IMG/VR virus record: IMGVR_UViG_3300044492_000248
Location: 1-20,256 of that record
Origin: a virus
Strand: one strand, 5' to 3'
DNA: 20,256 nucleotides
The notes beneath the pieces are model-generated. The model had not been told where the DNA came from. It searched no databases and saw nothing but the letters and a program-made list of their open reading frames with translations. Made by a program: the position numbers and the translations under genes. Shown here piece by piece: positions 8,159 through 14,292 of the stretch; position 1 is the stretch's first letter, and each line of letters starts with the position of its first letter.

Positions 8159-8557
8159 CTATCCCCGGCTCCACATAACCCAACGGCCAAGCCGGCTGGA
8201 CGCGAGGCCCATTTTCAACGCGTCGTCGCTCATCTTGCGTCGACCTTTCATGCGCCTGGTTCCTTCGCGTAGATAAACCGAATAGGGCATGCCGGTGCCG
8301 ATCGTCATTTCGTCATTAGAAACTTCAGTCTTGATCGAACCGAGCAAATTGCCGGTACGGCGCATTGGCCACTCGCCGGCTTTCGATCCCGGCGTGAAAT
8401 CCCAGGGGTTGTTGACGTCGCCCGGCCACGGCCGGCTCGCGCCCGATCGAAAAGCCTGTTCAGACGCTTTAGCTACGCTTTCCAGCCAACTATGAATCGT
8501 CGCGGCGTCCTTTTTCGCGTGGAACGGACCCCATGGCGTGAATTCTACTCTGATCAT
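8159..8557 (-). CDS. HK97 gp10-like neck / tail completion protein
   Basis: A 132-residue protein with the typical pattern of the HK97 gp10-like family. RRTGNLLGSI (67-75) is followed by a short strand, then GTGMPYSVYLREGTRRMKGR (87-106) and a terminal helix. In relatives this reads RTG.L..SI, then G....YA..vE.GT..m..RP. These small proteins act at the head-tail junction or tail end in HK97-, lambda- and Mu-type phages. The N-terminal helix (AATIHSWLESVAKASEQAF) fits. It contains no cysteine. Its ATG lies 3 bp after the stop of the head-closure gene, and its own stop is 3 bp before the next ATG. The family call is good; whether it sits in the neck or the tail terminator ring is not decided by the sequence. 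Confidence 0.75.
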   Translation of the reverse strand: MIRVEFTPWGPFHAKKDAATIHSWLESVAKASEQAFRSGASRPWPGDVNNPWDFTPGSKAGEWPMRRTGNLLGSIKTEVSNDEMTIGTGMPYSVYLREGTRRMKGRRKMSDDALKMGLASSRLGRWVMWSRG

Positions 8558-8559
8558 GC

Positions 8560-8979
8560 TCAGATCTCGCCTTGATCAGCAGACAAAATATTAACCGGCG
8601 GCGTGACGTGTTCAGAACGCTCAACCAGATGACAGTGCAACGTGATCCAGTGATCGCGATCATAGAATCCAAGCACCTTATACCAGCGCGGCAACGACTT
8701 GCGACGCTCCTCGAACAACCAGGCGGCGCTGGTGAAATCGACGCCGACCGCGGCCTTGATCGTAATCAGGTGCGTAACGCGTTCGGCCAATTCCTTCACC
8801 GCGTAGCCATAGGGTGAGATGAAACTTGGCAGATGCGGTTGTGCGTAGATGATGGCCCAGCAAGTCGCGATCGGTTTGCGTATCAGCTGCATCACGCTGT
8901 CTTTGTCGACGACGTCTTTCATCGTGCAGAGCGATATCCGATGGTTGAAATCGGATATATGTGGATCGATATCGGGCAT
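8560..8979 (-). CDS. Head closure / head-tail adaptor-like protein
   Basis: A 139-residue protein following the gp6-like connector, in the usual stopper position. The pattern fits the SPP1 gp16 / head-tail joining type: an early strand (FNHRISLCTM), then .VMQLIRKPIATCWAIIYAQP, a strand with THLITIKA, and late LPRWYKVLGFYDRDHWITLHCHLVE. In relatives this last part reads 'R.Y.V.gv...d....l.l.c.E'. These proteins close the portal exit after packaging and dock the tail. The ATG overlaps the connector's TAA in a TAATG junction at 8979-8981, so translation is coupled. Three cysteines are present. The assignment rests on the spacing of strands and on gene order. Confidence 0.65.
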   Translation of the reverse strand: MPDIDPHISDFNHRISLCTMKDVVDKDSVMQLIRKPIATCWAIIYAQPHLPSFISPYGYAVKELAERVTHLITIKAAVGVDFTSAAWLFEERRKSLPRWYKVLGFYDRDHWITLHCHLVERSEHVTPPVNILSADQGEI

Positions 8980-9686
8980 TAGATCGCACTCGTATCGTAA
9001 GATCTCCAGGTCTCGAGTGCGCCCGACACCATGGCGATGTTGTTCGAACCTGACACGCCGCCAATCTTGGTCGAATTGTCTTTCCTGTTGCGCTGGGTGA
9101 GCAACTCGTCGCCGGGATGCTCAACGATCCAAGCCAAAAACTGAAGACAACCGAGCACAACACCTGCAGGGACATCCGCTGGTGATTTGAAGCCGGCGTT
9201 GTAGGCGGCTTGCATGCCGCCATTGACGGCGTGGCTTGAACAGGGGTCGCAGCAGTTCGACAGGTCGATCAGCCCGGTCACGATCGGCACCTTGATGGTA
9301 CGCGTGCCTGGGGGCACCATGAAGGTGCGGTTGTGCGTCGGATAGGGACTGCCGTAGAGGTTCACGAAGCCGTCGGCGACCGGATACTGCAGTTGGAACA
9401 TGTAGGTCATCTTGCCCGGCTTCGGGTAGCGCGGACCCTGAATCGGCTCGATGATGGTGCGCTGACCGGACAACAACATGCCGGTGTACATCTCAGCCGC
9501 TTCCAGTGAGGCCATTCGATAGAGGTGCAGCTGCTCGTCGGTGACCCCAGGCACGTCATCGGTCTTGGTGTGTTGACGGATGACATCAAGCGACAGCCGG
9601 GCCGACCAGTCGAACGTACCGATCGGGCTGTTCATTCCGTTCGGCGGACCGCCGTGAGGCTCGGGCGCGTCCGAGAACCTCAGCAT
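8979..9686 (-). CDS. gp6-like head-tail connector protein
   Basis: A 235-residue protein with the layout of the phage gp6-like connector (adaptor) family. It has an N-terminal helix LSLDVIRQHTKTDD, a second helix QLHLYRMASLEAAEMYTGMLL followed by 'SGQRT', a central strand domain with TRTIKVPIVTGLIDLS, and a late AYNAGFKSPADVPAGVVLGCLQFLAWIVEHPGDEL helix. The late helix matches the family pattern 'Y.AG......vP..l..a.l.lv...ye.R'. These proteins form a 12-fold ring under the portal. A cysteine cluster NCCDPC sits in the central domain. The frame is open up to 9782, but that start would lie inside the preceding gene. ATG at 9686 overlaps the previous stop by 7 bp and begins with a sensible MLRFSDAPEP. 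A C-terminal WRSYDTSAI ends the protein. Confidence 0.72.
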   Translation of the reverse strand: MLRFSDAPEPHGGPPNGMNSPIGTFDWSARLSLDVIRQHTKTDDVPGVTDEQLHLYRMASLEAAEMYTGMLLSGQRTIIEPIQGPRYPKPGKMTYMFQLQYPVADGFVNLYGSPYPTHNRTFMVPPGTRTIKVPIVTGLIDLSNCCDPCSSHAVNGGMQAAYNAGFKSPADVPAGVVLGCLQFLAWIVEHPGDELLTQRNRKDNSTKIGGVSGSNNIAMVSGALETWRSYDTSAI

Positions 9687-10387
9687 TTCGCGATCCCGAT
9701 GTCGTAGCAAGACTTGTCGGAGAAGCAGATGCAGTTGCAGTCCAGCGCGCTCTGGATCACGGTCAAACGCCAGATCTCGCACTGCTGGGCTGCCGGTGAC
9801 ACCGTCACCGGGAAGTAGACGCTGAAATACTGCTGGTTGACCACCGCGGGCCCGATCGAAATGTGCGGCTGCGGGATCATGGGGCCAGGATCGATGCCGA
9901 CTGCGATCATCACCTCGAAAATGAATGGCGCGTTCTTGCCGTCGGAGGCTGAGGCATAGAATCGCTCTTCGCCGAACCAGTTCGAGCTCGGCGTGTACGT
10001 GAACATGCCTTTGGGATCGAGGATGATCTTGCCGTGCTTGGGCGCGTAGAGGGGGAGGATCTTGAAGGTGAGGACGTCACCATCGGGGTCGCTGACGCGC
10101 GTCTTGAGATCTTCGGTCAGCGGAGCGTTCATATCGGTCTGGAATTTGGCCATCCCATCGACGGAGGTAATCGCTGGCGGCAGGTTGTTGCCGGCGATCG
10201 GGATGACGCAGGTGTCCAGCAACTCGATCTGGAACTGGGGCGCGCAGTGCAGGAAGCCGACCGGCATGGCCCAGGAATGGATCAGCGAGACCTTGGTGGT
10301 GGTGCCCGGCACCAGCGCCATCTTCTCGCAGCAGCAGACCTGACAGCCATTGTCTGATTTCGAGCCGTCGACGACAAAATGGTACAT
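9680..10387 (-). CDS. Cys-rich virion protein with an Ig/cadherin-like domain
   Basis: A 235-residue protein. Residues ~72-165 form a bacterial Ig/cadherin-like domain, recognisable by DPDGDVLTFKI, then P.HGKIIL...G.FTYTPSSNWFGEERFYASASDG, the standard pattern of Big_9/VCBS-type repeats. Flanking segments are strand-rich. Twelve cysteines are present: a CQVCCC cluster at 15-20, singles at 48, 60 and 203, then DCNCIC at 216-221, C227 and C235 at the very end. The gene lies between the capsid-associated genes and the gp6-like connector. A head decoration or fibre-like surface protein is the most natural reading, since Ig-like domains are common on phage exteriors, but adhesion to the host has not been shown. 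GGAGG sits 9 nt before the ATG, and the gene begins 3 bp after a 30-aa micro-ORF. Confidence 0.7.
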   Translation of the reverse strand: MYHFVVDGSKSDNGCQVCCCEKMALVPGTTTKVSLIHSWAMPVGFLHCAPQFQIELLDTCVIPIAGNNLPPAITSVDGMAKFQTDMNAPLTEDLKTRVSDPDGDVLTFKILPLYAPKHGKIILDPKGMFTYTPSSNWFGEERFYASASDGKNAPFIFEVMIAVGIDPGPMIPQPHISIGPAVVNQQYFSVYFPVTVSPAAQQCEIWRLTVIQSALDCNCICFSDKSCYDIGIAKC

Positions 10388-10390
10388 GTG

Positions 10391-10483
10391 TCAGCCTCCA
10401 CTGCATTGCGGCAGAAAACCGGTATAAAACACCGGAAACATGCCCCAATGACTGATCGAATACATATAAACGCCTTCGGTCAT
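10391..10483 (-). CDS. Micro-ORF, 30 aa
   Basis: A 30-residue ORF (starts MTEGVYMYSISHWGMF, ends QCSGG) whose ATG overlaps the preceding TGA as ATGA at 10480-10483 and whose TGA lies 3 bp before the ATG of the Ig-domain gene. It is aromatic-rich and holds one Cys. The exact overlap at one end and tight spacing at the other suggest it is translated, either as a real peptide or as a coupling leader. I do not recognise it. Confidence 0.5.
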   Translation of the reverse strand: MTEGVYMYSISHWGMFPVFYTGFLPQCSGG

Positions 10484-10773
10484 GACAGCCGTCCCATCTG
10501 GCCGTAATTCGCCTGGCCCGAGCAGCTCGCCCACTCGTTGGAGTGGCACCCAGGCAGCCTGGCGCGGCCGGCTGCAGGCATCGGCGGCGGCGGGGGCTGA
10601 CGGATAGCCTTGGCCAATTGCATCATCACGGGCGCTGCCGCGGGGCGCATGGGAGCGCGCAGCATGGGGCCCGCCTTGGTGGCGCCGGAGCCCCCGGTGG
10701 TGGAAACCCTAAGCGCGGATGTCGTGCTCGCGAAAGACTGCGACCGGGCGGGCTGACAGGAGCGGAACGCCAT
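10480..10773 (-). CDS. Low-complexity hypothetical protein, 97 aa
   Basis: A 97-residue protein rich in Ala, Pro, Ser and Arg, with a short poly-Pro run (RQPPPPPMP, ~64-72) and three cysteines. The frame stays open up to 10899, but that would run through the 12-bp inverted repeat. ATG at 10773 is preceded by GTGAGG and was chosen. The stop overlaps the next ATG (ATGA). Composition resembles small phage proteins made of disordered linker, and no domain is visible. The neighbours are virion proteins, so a minor head component or scaffold-like linker is possible. Confidence that it is a gene is moderate and rests mainly on the overlap with the next ORF. Confidence 0.5.
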   Translation of the reverse strand: MAFRSCQPARSQSFASTTSALRVSTTGGSGATKAGPMLRAPMRPAAAPVMMQLAKAIRQPPPPPMPAAGRARLPGCHSNEWASCSGQANYGQMGRLS

Positions 10774-10793
10774 TGAAACCTCACTAAGTAAAG

Positions 10794-10842
10794 CCCCTGG
10801 GGAAAAGTCTGGGAGGTTGAGGACGTCAAGTTTCCCCAGGGG
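10794..10842 (-). promoter_or_regulatory. 12-bp perfect inverted repeat in an intercistronic gap
   Basis: CCCCTGGGGAAA (10794-10805) and TTTCCCCAGGGG (10831-10842) can form a 12-bp stem with a 25-nt loop. It lies in the only sizeable gap (94 bp) of this part of the operon, and each arm is itself nearly palindromic. No U-tract follows on the minus strand, so a processing or attenuation site is more likely than a classical terminator. Confidence 0.65.
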
Positions 10843-10867
10843 TCTGCCGATCAAGCCTGAACTAGTG

Positions 10868-10951
10868 CTACGGACACTGGAAGCAGGGCGGGACGGCAAG
10901 CGCGATCGGCGGGTTAGCGCCGCAACGCGAAACGCAGATAACCTTGATCAT
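10868..10951 (-). CDS. Cys-rich micro-ORF, 27 aa
   Basis: A 27-residue ORF whose ATG overlaps the TGA of the 106-aa gene as ATGA at 10948-10951. It has four cysteines at residues 6, 10, 23 and 26: CVSRC at one end and CFQC at the other, separated by a short Gly/Pro/Ala segment. The arrangement looks like a miniature metal-binding or disulfide-bonded peptide. The overlap, plus a Cys pattern too regular for random reading, supports expression. No family is recognised. It may be a cofactor for the Cys-rich particle or simply a coupling peptide. Confidence 0.55.
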   Translation of the reverse strand: MIKVICVSRCGANPPIALAVPPCFQCP

Positions 10952-11268
10952 TTCGAATCACCTTTCTTCGGTTGTGGGGCCGGCGGGGACGCCACCGGCT
11001 CGTTTCCAAGCCGGTTGTAGGCTTGAACTTCAGGCTCGGTCATCAACCGCGCCCAGTTTCTCTTGATCAGATAGTCCGCAGTTTGGGACGGAAGCACGGT
11101 ACTCATGCTGTCCTTTTCCCACTCCACCCGCTGCGTGTCGCCGAAATCATACATGACGTAGTCGAACCAGCGCGAATCCACGGTCTCGCCGCTCTTGTGC
11201 AGCATCACCACACCGACCTCGCCTTTGGTGGTCAGAGGACGCTTATCGATGATAATCAGCTGATCCAT
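10948..11268 (-). CDS. Hypothetical protein in head region, 106 aa
   Basis: A 106-residue protein that begins with strands (MDQLIIIDKRPLTTKGEVGV), has a central acidic/aromatic part (SRWFDYVMYDFGDTQRVEW) and ends in a Pro/Lys-rich tail (PPAPQPKKGDSK). No cysteine, signal peptide or membrane segment is seen. Its start overlaps the end of the preceding gene by 13 bp, and GGCGGGA lies just upstream of the ATG. It is one of the small genes between the capsid and connector genes, where decoration, head-vertex or minor head proteins usually lie. I do not recognise the family and make no functional claim. Confidence 0.65.
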   Translation of the reverse strand: MDQLIIIDKRPLTTKGEVGVVMLHKSGETVDSRWFDYVMYDFGDTQRVEWEKDSMSTVLPSQTADYLIKRNWARLMTEPEVQAYNRLGNEPVASPPAPQPKKGDSK

Positions 11269-11657
11269 GGCAAGATCCCGCCTAATCTTCGGGAAATTCG
11301 GGTAATCCAGGGAAGATCAGGGCAAATCTTGCGTTTTAAGGTAACTTTCGCCTTGGGATCATCAGGCCGATCGACCTCCTGCATCACCCGCACATAGCCA
11401 TCAATGTCGGCCGTGAACGAAATCTGCTTCTCGCGCGCGCTATCGGTCAACCGCATCGACATCGGCGACAGCAATATCGGCGTCGGCAATTCGGCCAATT
11501 CGGTGACGTTGGGCACGTAAGGCGAAAACGCCGGCGCGTCGCCGTTCTTGGCGAAGACGTAGAGCCGTCCCAACCGGGACGGCTCCTCTATTTTACCCAA
11601 GACGAACACTTCGTCGCCTGGGCTCACTCGGATCGCTCGGGAAGCCGAAACTCTCAC
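11256..11657 (-). CDS. Hypothetical beta-rich protein, 133 aa
   Basis: A 133-residue protein with a run of predicted strands: AIRVSPGDEVFVLGKI, LGRLYVFAKN, PILLSPMSMRL, KQISFTADIDGYVRVMQEV and KAKVTLKRKI. It ends in a short basic/aromatic tail and holds one cysteine. The start overlaps the TGA of the 131-aa gene (ATGA, 11654-11657), so the two are translationally coupled. Its place two genes after the capsid gene suggests a small head protein, but no motif names it. Similar size and strand content occur in many phage neck and decoration proteins, so several roles remain open. Confidence 0.65.
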   Translation of the reverse strand: MRVSASRAIRVSPGDEVFVLGKIEEPSRLGRLYVFAKNGDAPAFSPYVPNVTELAELPTPILLSPMSMRLTDSAREKQISFTADIDGYVRVMQEVDRPDDPKAKVTLKRKICPDLPWITRISRRLGGILPWIS

Positions 11658-12049
11658 TTCGGTCCTGACAGCGTGGCGACGACATAAGCGTTGGCAGTGT
11701 CGCCGGACACTCCGATGATCTGAACATAGGCATCGGGACGGCAGGGGATGGTGGCTTTACACACATTCCCTTTGATGGTGCCGGCAGGCAGCGTGATCCT
11801 GGATTCCGCGACCGAAGTCGGTTCATCGCAGCGCGGCACGGTCGGCACCGGGTAGAACGGTCCGGCGATGCAGGGATCCGCCACGTCAGGCGGGGCCGCC
11901 TGCACTTCGAACACGGTATCCGTGCCGATGTCGTTCACAACCTCGAACGTGAAGCTGAAATTGACGTGGTGACGGATGTCGATCGGACGGGCCGCTGAGC
12001 CGGTCCAAGCCAGCACGCCCTCGTGCTGAGTAGCAGTATTGAGGTTCAT
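11654..12049 (-). CDS. Putative capsid-associated / decoration protein, 131 aa
   Basis: A 131-residue protein directly after the major capsid gene, where head decoration genes are common. It is strand-rich with an all-beta look: RHHVNFSFTFEVVNDIGTDTVFEVQAAP, then TLPAGTIKGN and AYVQIIGVSGDTANAYVVATLSG. Four cysteines at 60, 74, 97 and 103 bracket a Pro-rich loop (PFYPVPTVPRC), with spacing that could give two disulfides. A strong AGGAGA lies 7 nt before the ATG. The decoration role is inferred from position and from the beta-sandwich-like pattern. No match to a named family is claimed. Confidence 0.6.
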   Translation of the reverse strand: MNLNTATQHEGVLAWTGSAARPIDIRHHVNFSFTFEVVNDIGTDTVFEVQAAPPDVADPCIAGPFYPVPTVPRCDEPTSVAESRITLPAGTIKGNVCKATIPCRPDAYVQIIGVSGDTANAYVVATLSGPK

Positions 12050-12077
12050 GATAGTCTCCTAGGGATGAAAATGTGGA

Positions 12078-12105
12078 GAACGAATCAGGGCTTCCTGATT
12101 TGTTC
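12078..12105 (-). promoter_or_regulatory. Hairpin directly after the major capsid gene
   Basis: GAACAAATCAGG and CCTGATTCGTTC on the minus strand pair over 12 positions with one mismatch, around a 4-nt AAGC loop. The stem begins immediately after the capsid stop codon. No long U-run follows, so it probably stabilises the capsid mRNA or only partly terminates, which would make capsid more abundant than the genes that follow. Confidence 0.65.
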
Positions 12106-13512
12106 CTACGGTCCGACGCGCAAAACGGTAACGGCGGGGCAGCAGCCGACAAAGCCGCCGTCCTCTGCTCCGAACACGTACTGGACGCACCAGGCGGTCG
12201 AGCCACCCTCCCACTGCTCCATCCAGAGACCACGCTTGTTGACAGCGTAGTAAGCGGTCTTCCAGTTGCCGACCGCGAGGATGAACTCACCGGTGATGAA
12301 CGGCTTGGTGTCGCCATCAAGGGTCAGGTTGTGGGTCGGATCCGGCAGGCAGTTCGAGATGCGGATCCCGCTGACCGTGTAGGACAGCTGGCCGTCGCCG
12401 AACAGGAAGCGACCGGTGTTGTCGACCTGCGCCATCAGGTGCGCCAGCATGTTCTGGTGCATGATGGTCGTGGTCGGGCCGTACTCCATCGGCGTAGATG
12501 CAATAACCAGCCGGACTTCGCGGTGGTCGACCTTGGTGCCGCCGGTCACGCGCTGCGTGAAGCAGTTCGAGGTCGACCAGCCTTCCGGCTCGTTGACGCC
12601 GTCGCCGATCATCAGCGCGCGGTTGCGGTTGATGCGGTAGGAACGCTGCACGGCCTGGTTCATAAAGGCGAGCAGGTCGTAATTAGCCTCGGCGAGGGTC
12701 TTGCGGTGAAGGCAGAACACGCCGCGGTAGTCGAAGGTCTGGCCGTTCTTGAAGATGATGTTGCCTTCGGGGCCGTACTCGGCGTCGCACTTGGCATCGC
12801 AATCATACTTGCCGATCAGGCCGTAATCGATGACCTGCGGGTACATGAACTGCGACTTCGACACCGATACCGATGCGTAGAGATCAAGAAGTTCGGCACA
12901 CTCGACGATACAGTTAAGTTCGATGCCGAGCATTTCCGGCGAGAACATCGCTGAATCCAGCGATGAGGCTTCGAACGCCTTGCGCTCGAACTCGTCGAAG
13001 GAAGCAACGACCTTGCGCTTGGCCTCGAGACCAACCCGCTTGACCAGCTTGCGTACCGCCGAGCGGTAGTGCTGCGGATTGACGAGGTTCTCCATGTCAG
13101 GCTTGAACTCGTCGGGGTCGCCGCCTTTGTAGACGTAGGCGCGCTTCTGCAACTCGATTGCCGCCTTGGTGTCGCTTTCAACCAGATCGCTGCCGCCTTT
13201 GAGGAACGGCGAGTCGATTTCCTTGCGGACCTGATCGAGACCCTGCTCGTATGCCTGCAGGCGGGTCTTCATCTCAGCGTAATCGGCAACGTGCTTGAGC
13301 ACGTCGGCGCGGATCGAGTCGGTATCGCCCTTAACACCGGTGAAGTGGGTGTTGAGGTCGGTGTACTGCTGATCGAGATCCTTGCGGTGCTTCTCGATCG
13401 CGGTGTTGATGCTCACCAACTCGGCGTGCAGTGGCGCCAGCATGGCGTCGGCCTGTGCCTTATCGGCGGGCGCCTCTTTCGTAATGAAAGAGCCCTTCTG
13501 GTAGATGGTCAT
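12106..13512 (-). CDS. Major capsid protein, HK97 fold
   Basis: A 468-residue protein right after the prohead protease. Residues ~1-125 form a charged coiled-coil delta domain (HAELVSINTAIEKHRKDLDQ, MKTRLQAYEQGLDQV) of the sort that acts as an internal scaffold and is cut off by the protease. The rest matches the HK97 capsid family: SSLDSAMFSPEML, YRINRNRALMIGDGVNEPEG (the 'G.G...P.G' signature, ~300-311), a P-domain helix MLAHLMAQVDNTGRFLF, and a closing GEFILAVGNWKTAYYAVNKRG. Ten cysteines lie in the mature part: 201, 205, 238, 242, 267, 317, 388, 442 and a CC pair at 457-458. C238 and C242 form a CDAKC pair. AAGGA precedes the ATG. No Lys/Asn crosslink site can be judged by eye. Confidence 0.92.
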   Translation of the reverse strand: MTIYQKGSFITKEAPADKAQADAMLAPLHAELVSINTAIEKHRKDLDQQYTDLNTHFTGVKGDTDSIRADVLKHVADYAEMKTRLQAYEQGLDQVRKEIDSPFLKGGSDLVESDTKAAIELQKRAYVYKGGDPDEFKPDMENLVNPQHYRSAVRKLVKRVGLEAKRKVVASFDEFERKAFEASSLDSAMFSPEMLGIELNCIVECAELLDLYASVSVSKSQFMYPQVIDYGLIGKYDCDAKCDAEYGPEGNIIFKNGQTFDYRGVFCLHRKTLAEANYDLLAFMNQAVQRSYRINRNRALMIGDGVNEPEGWSTSNCFTQRVTGGTKVDHREVRLVIASTPMEYGPTTTIMHQNMLAHLMAQVDNTGRFLFGDGQLSYTVSGIRISNCLPDPTHNLTLDGDTKPFITGEFILAVGNWKTAYYAVNKRGLWMEQWEGGSTAWCVQYVFGAEDGGFVGCCPAVTVLRVGP

Positions 13513-13551
13513 GAGATTATCCTTATGCGGATGTGAGGGTTTGAATTCGGG

Positions 13552-14292
13552 CTAACGCAACGCGCGGTTGGCGCGGGACGCCAGGTCCGTACAGGCTTTC
13601 AAAAGCTGAACATCCAAAGGATGAGCGGCGGGTTTGACAATTGTCTCGGCCGAAGGCTCTGACTTGTCGACGAGCAAGTACTGGTTGGCTCGCAAGAACT
13701 TGACGAGCTTATGCACTTCGCTCCTACTCCGGCAGAACTCGGCTGCAAGAGCCTTTTCGAGTTCTGACAGTGTCTCGTGTGATTTGACGAAATCCATGGT
13801 GGCGTCAGGCTGGGCCGGGAAGGTGACGACGCTGACCTCGATCAGGTTGCCCTGCTTGATGATGAGATACTCGCCATCTTTCGACTTCTTCTCCTCGACG
13901 AACTCGAAATCTTCGAGCTCAAAGCCGACCGAAAAGTTCAATCCGCCAATCTGTTTGCTGACCTCGTAGAGATCCTGGGCGTAGCTGACGTTGGAGAAAA
14001 ACTGTGCCTCGATCTTGAGGGCGTCGCCGACCGTTTCGAGCTTCTTGATGTTGCCGACCGGGCGATCGGATTTGTGGTGGTCGAGCAGCTTGATGCCGTC
14101 CTTGCCGTTAAGGCCCTTGCGCTGGATCGACTTGTCGAAGGCGCCCTTAAGCACCTTGTGACCCATCAGGTCAGTCGACGGCGTCGACGCCGTGCCCTTG
14201 ATGTAGCCGTCCTCCAACACCTCGGCGGCCGTCAGCGCGCTGTCGAACTCAAGCTCGATCCGCTGGCCCTTCACTGGCTGTGGCGCGGTCAT
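13552..14292 (-). CDS. Prohead protease, HK97 type (peptidase S78)
   Basis: A 246-residue protein of the HK97 prohead protease family, which cleaves the capsid delta domain during head maturation and then itself. The signature parts are present in order: an N-terminal strand with GYIKGTASTPSTDLMGHKVLKGAF, the catalytic His region KLLDHHKSDRPVG (H72 or H73), GGLNFSVGFE with the catalytic Ser121, and LIEVSVVTFPAQPDA, the usual strand after the active site. A C-terminal helical extension of about 80 residues is probably the self-cleaved scaffold-binding part. The ATG overlaps the portal TGA (ATGA at 14289-14292). It lies between portal and capsid, as in HK97. Confidence 0.92.
   Translation of the reverse strand: MTAPQPVKGQRIELEFDSALTAAEVLEDGYIKGTASTPSTDLMGHKVLKGAFDKSIQRKGLNGKDGIKLLDHHKSDRPVGNIKKLETVGDALKIEAQFFSNVSYAQDLYEVSKQIGGLNFSVGFELEDFEFVEEKKSKDGEYLIIKQGNLIEVSVVTFPAQPDATMDFVKSHETLSELEKALAAEFCRSRSEVHKLVKFLRANQYLLVDKSEPSAETIVKPAAHPLDVQLLKACTDLASRANRALR

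Noticed and set aside
9687-9782. Longer N-terminus for the gp6-like connector
   Set aside because: It would overlap the Ig-domain gene by about 100 bp and adds an Arg/Leu-rich segment unlike the family. ATG at 9686 fits the junction.
10480-10899. Extended 139-aa version of the Pro-rich protein
   Set aside because: The extra N-terminal 42 residues run across the 12-bp inverted repeat. ATG at 10773 has a better ribosome binding site.
12073-12954. 293-aa plus-strand ORF
   Set aside because: Antisense to the major capsid gene; its repetitive hydrophobic/Arg pattern mirrors the capsid codons.
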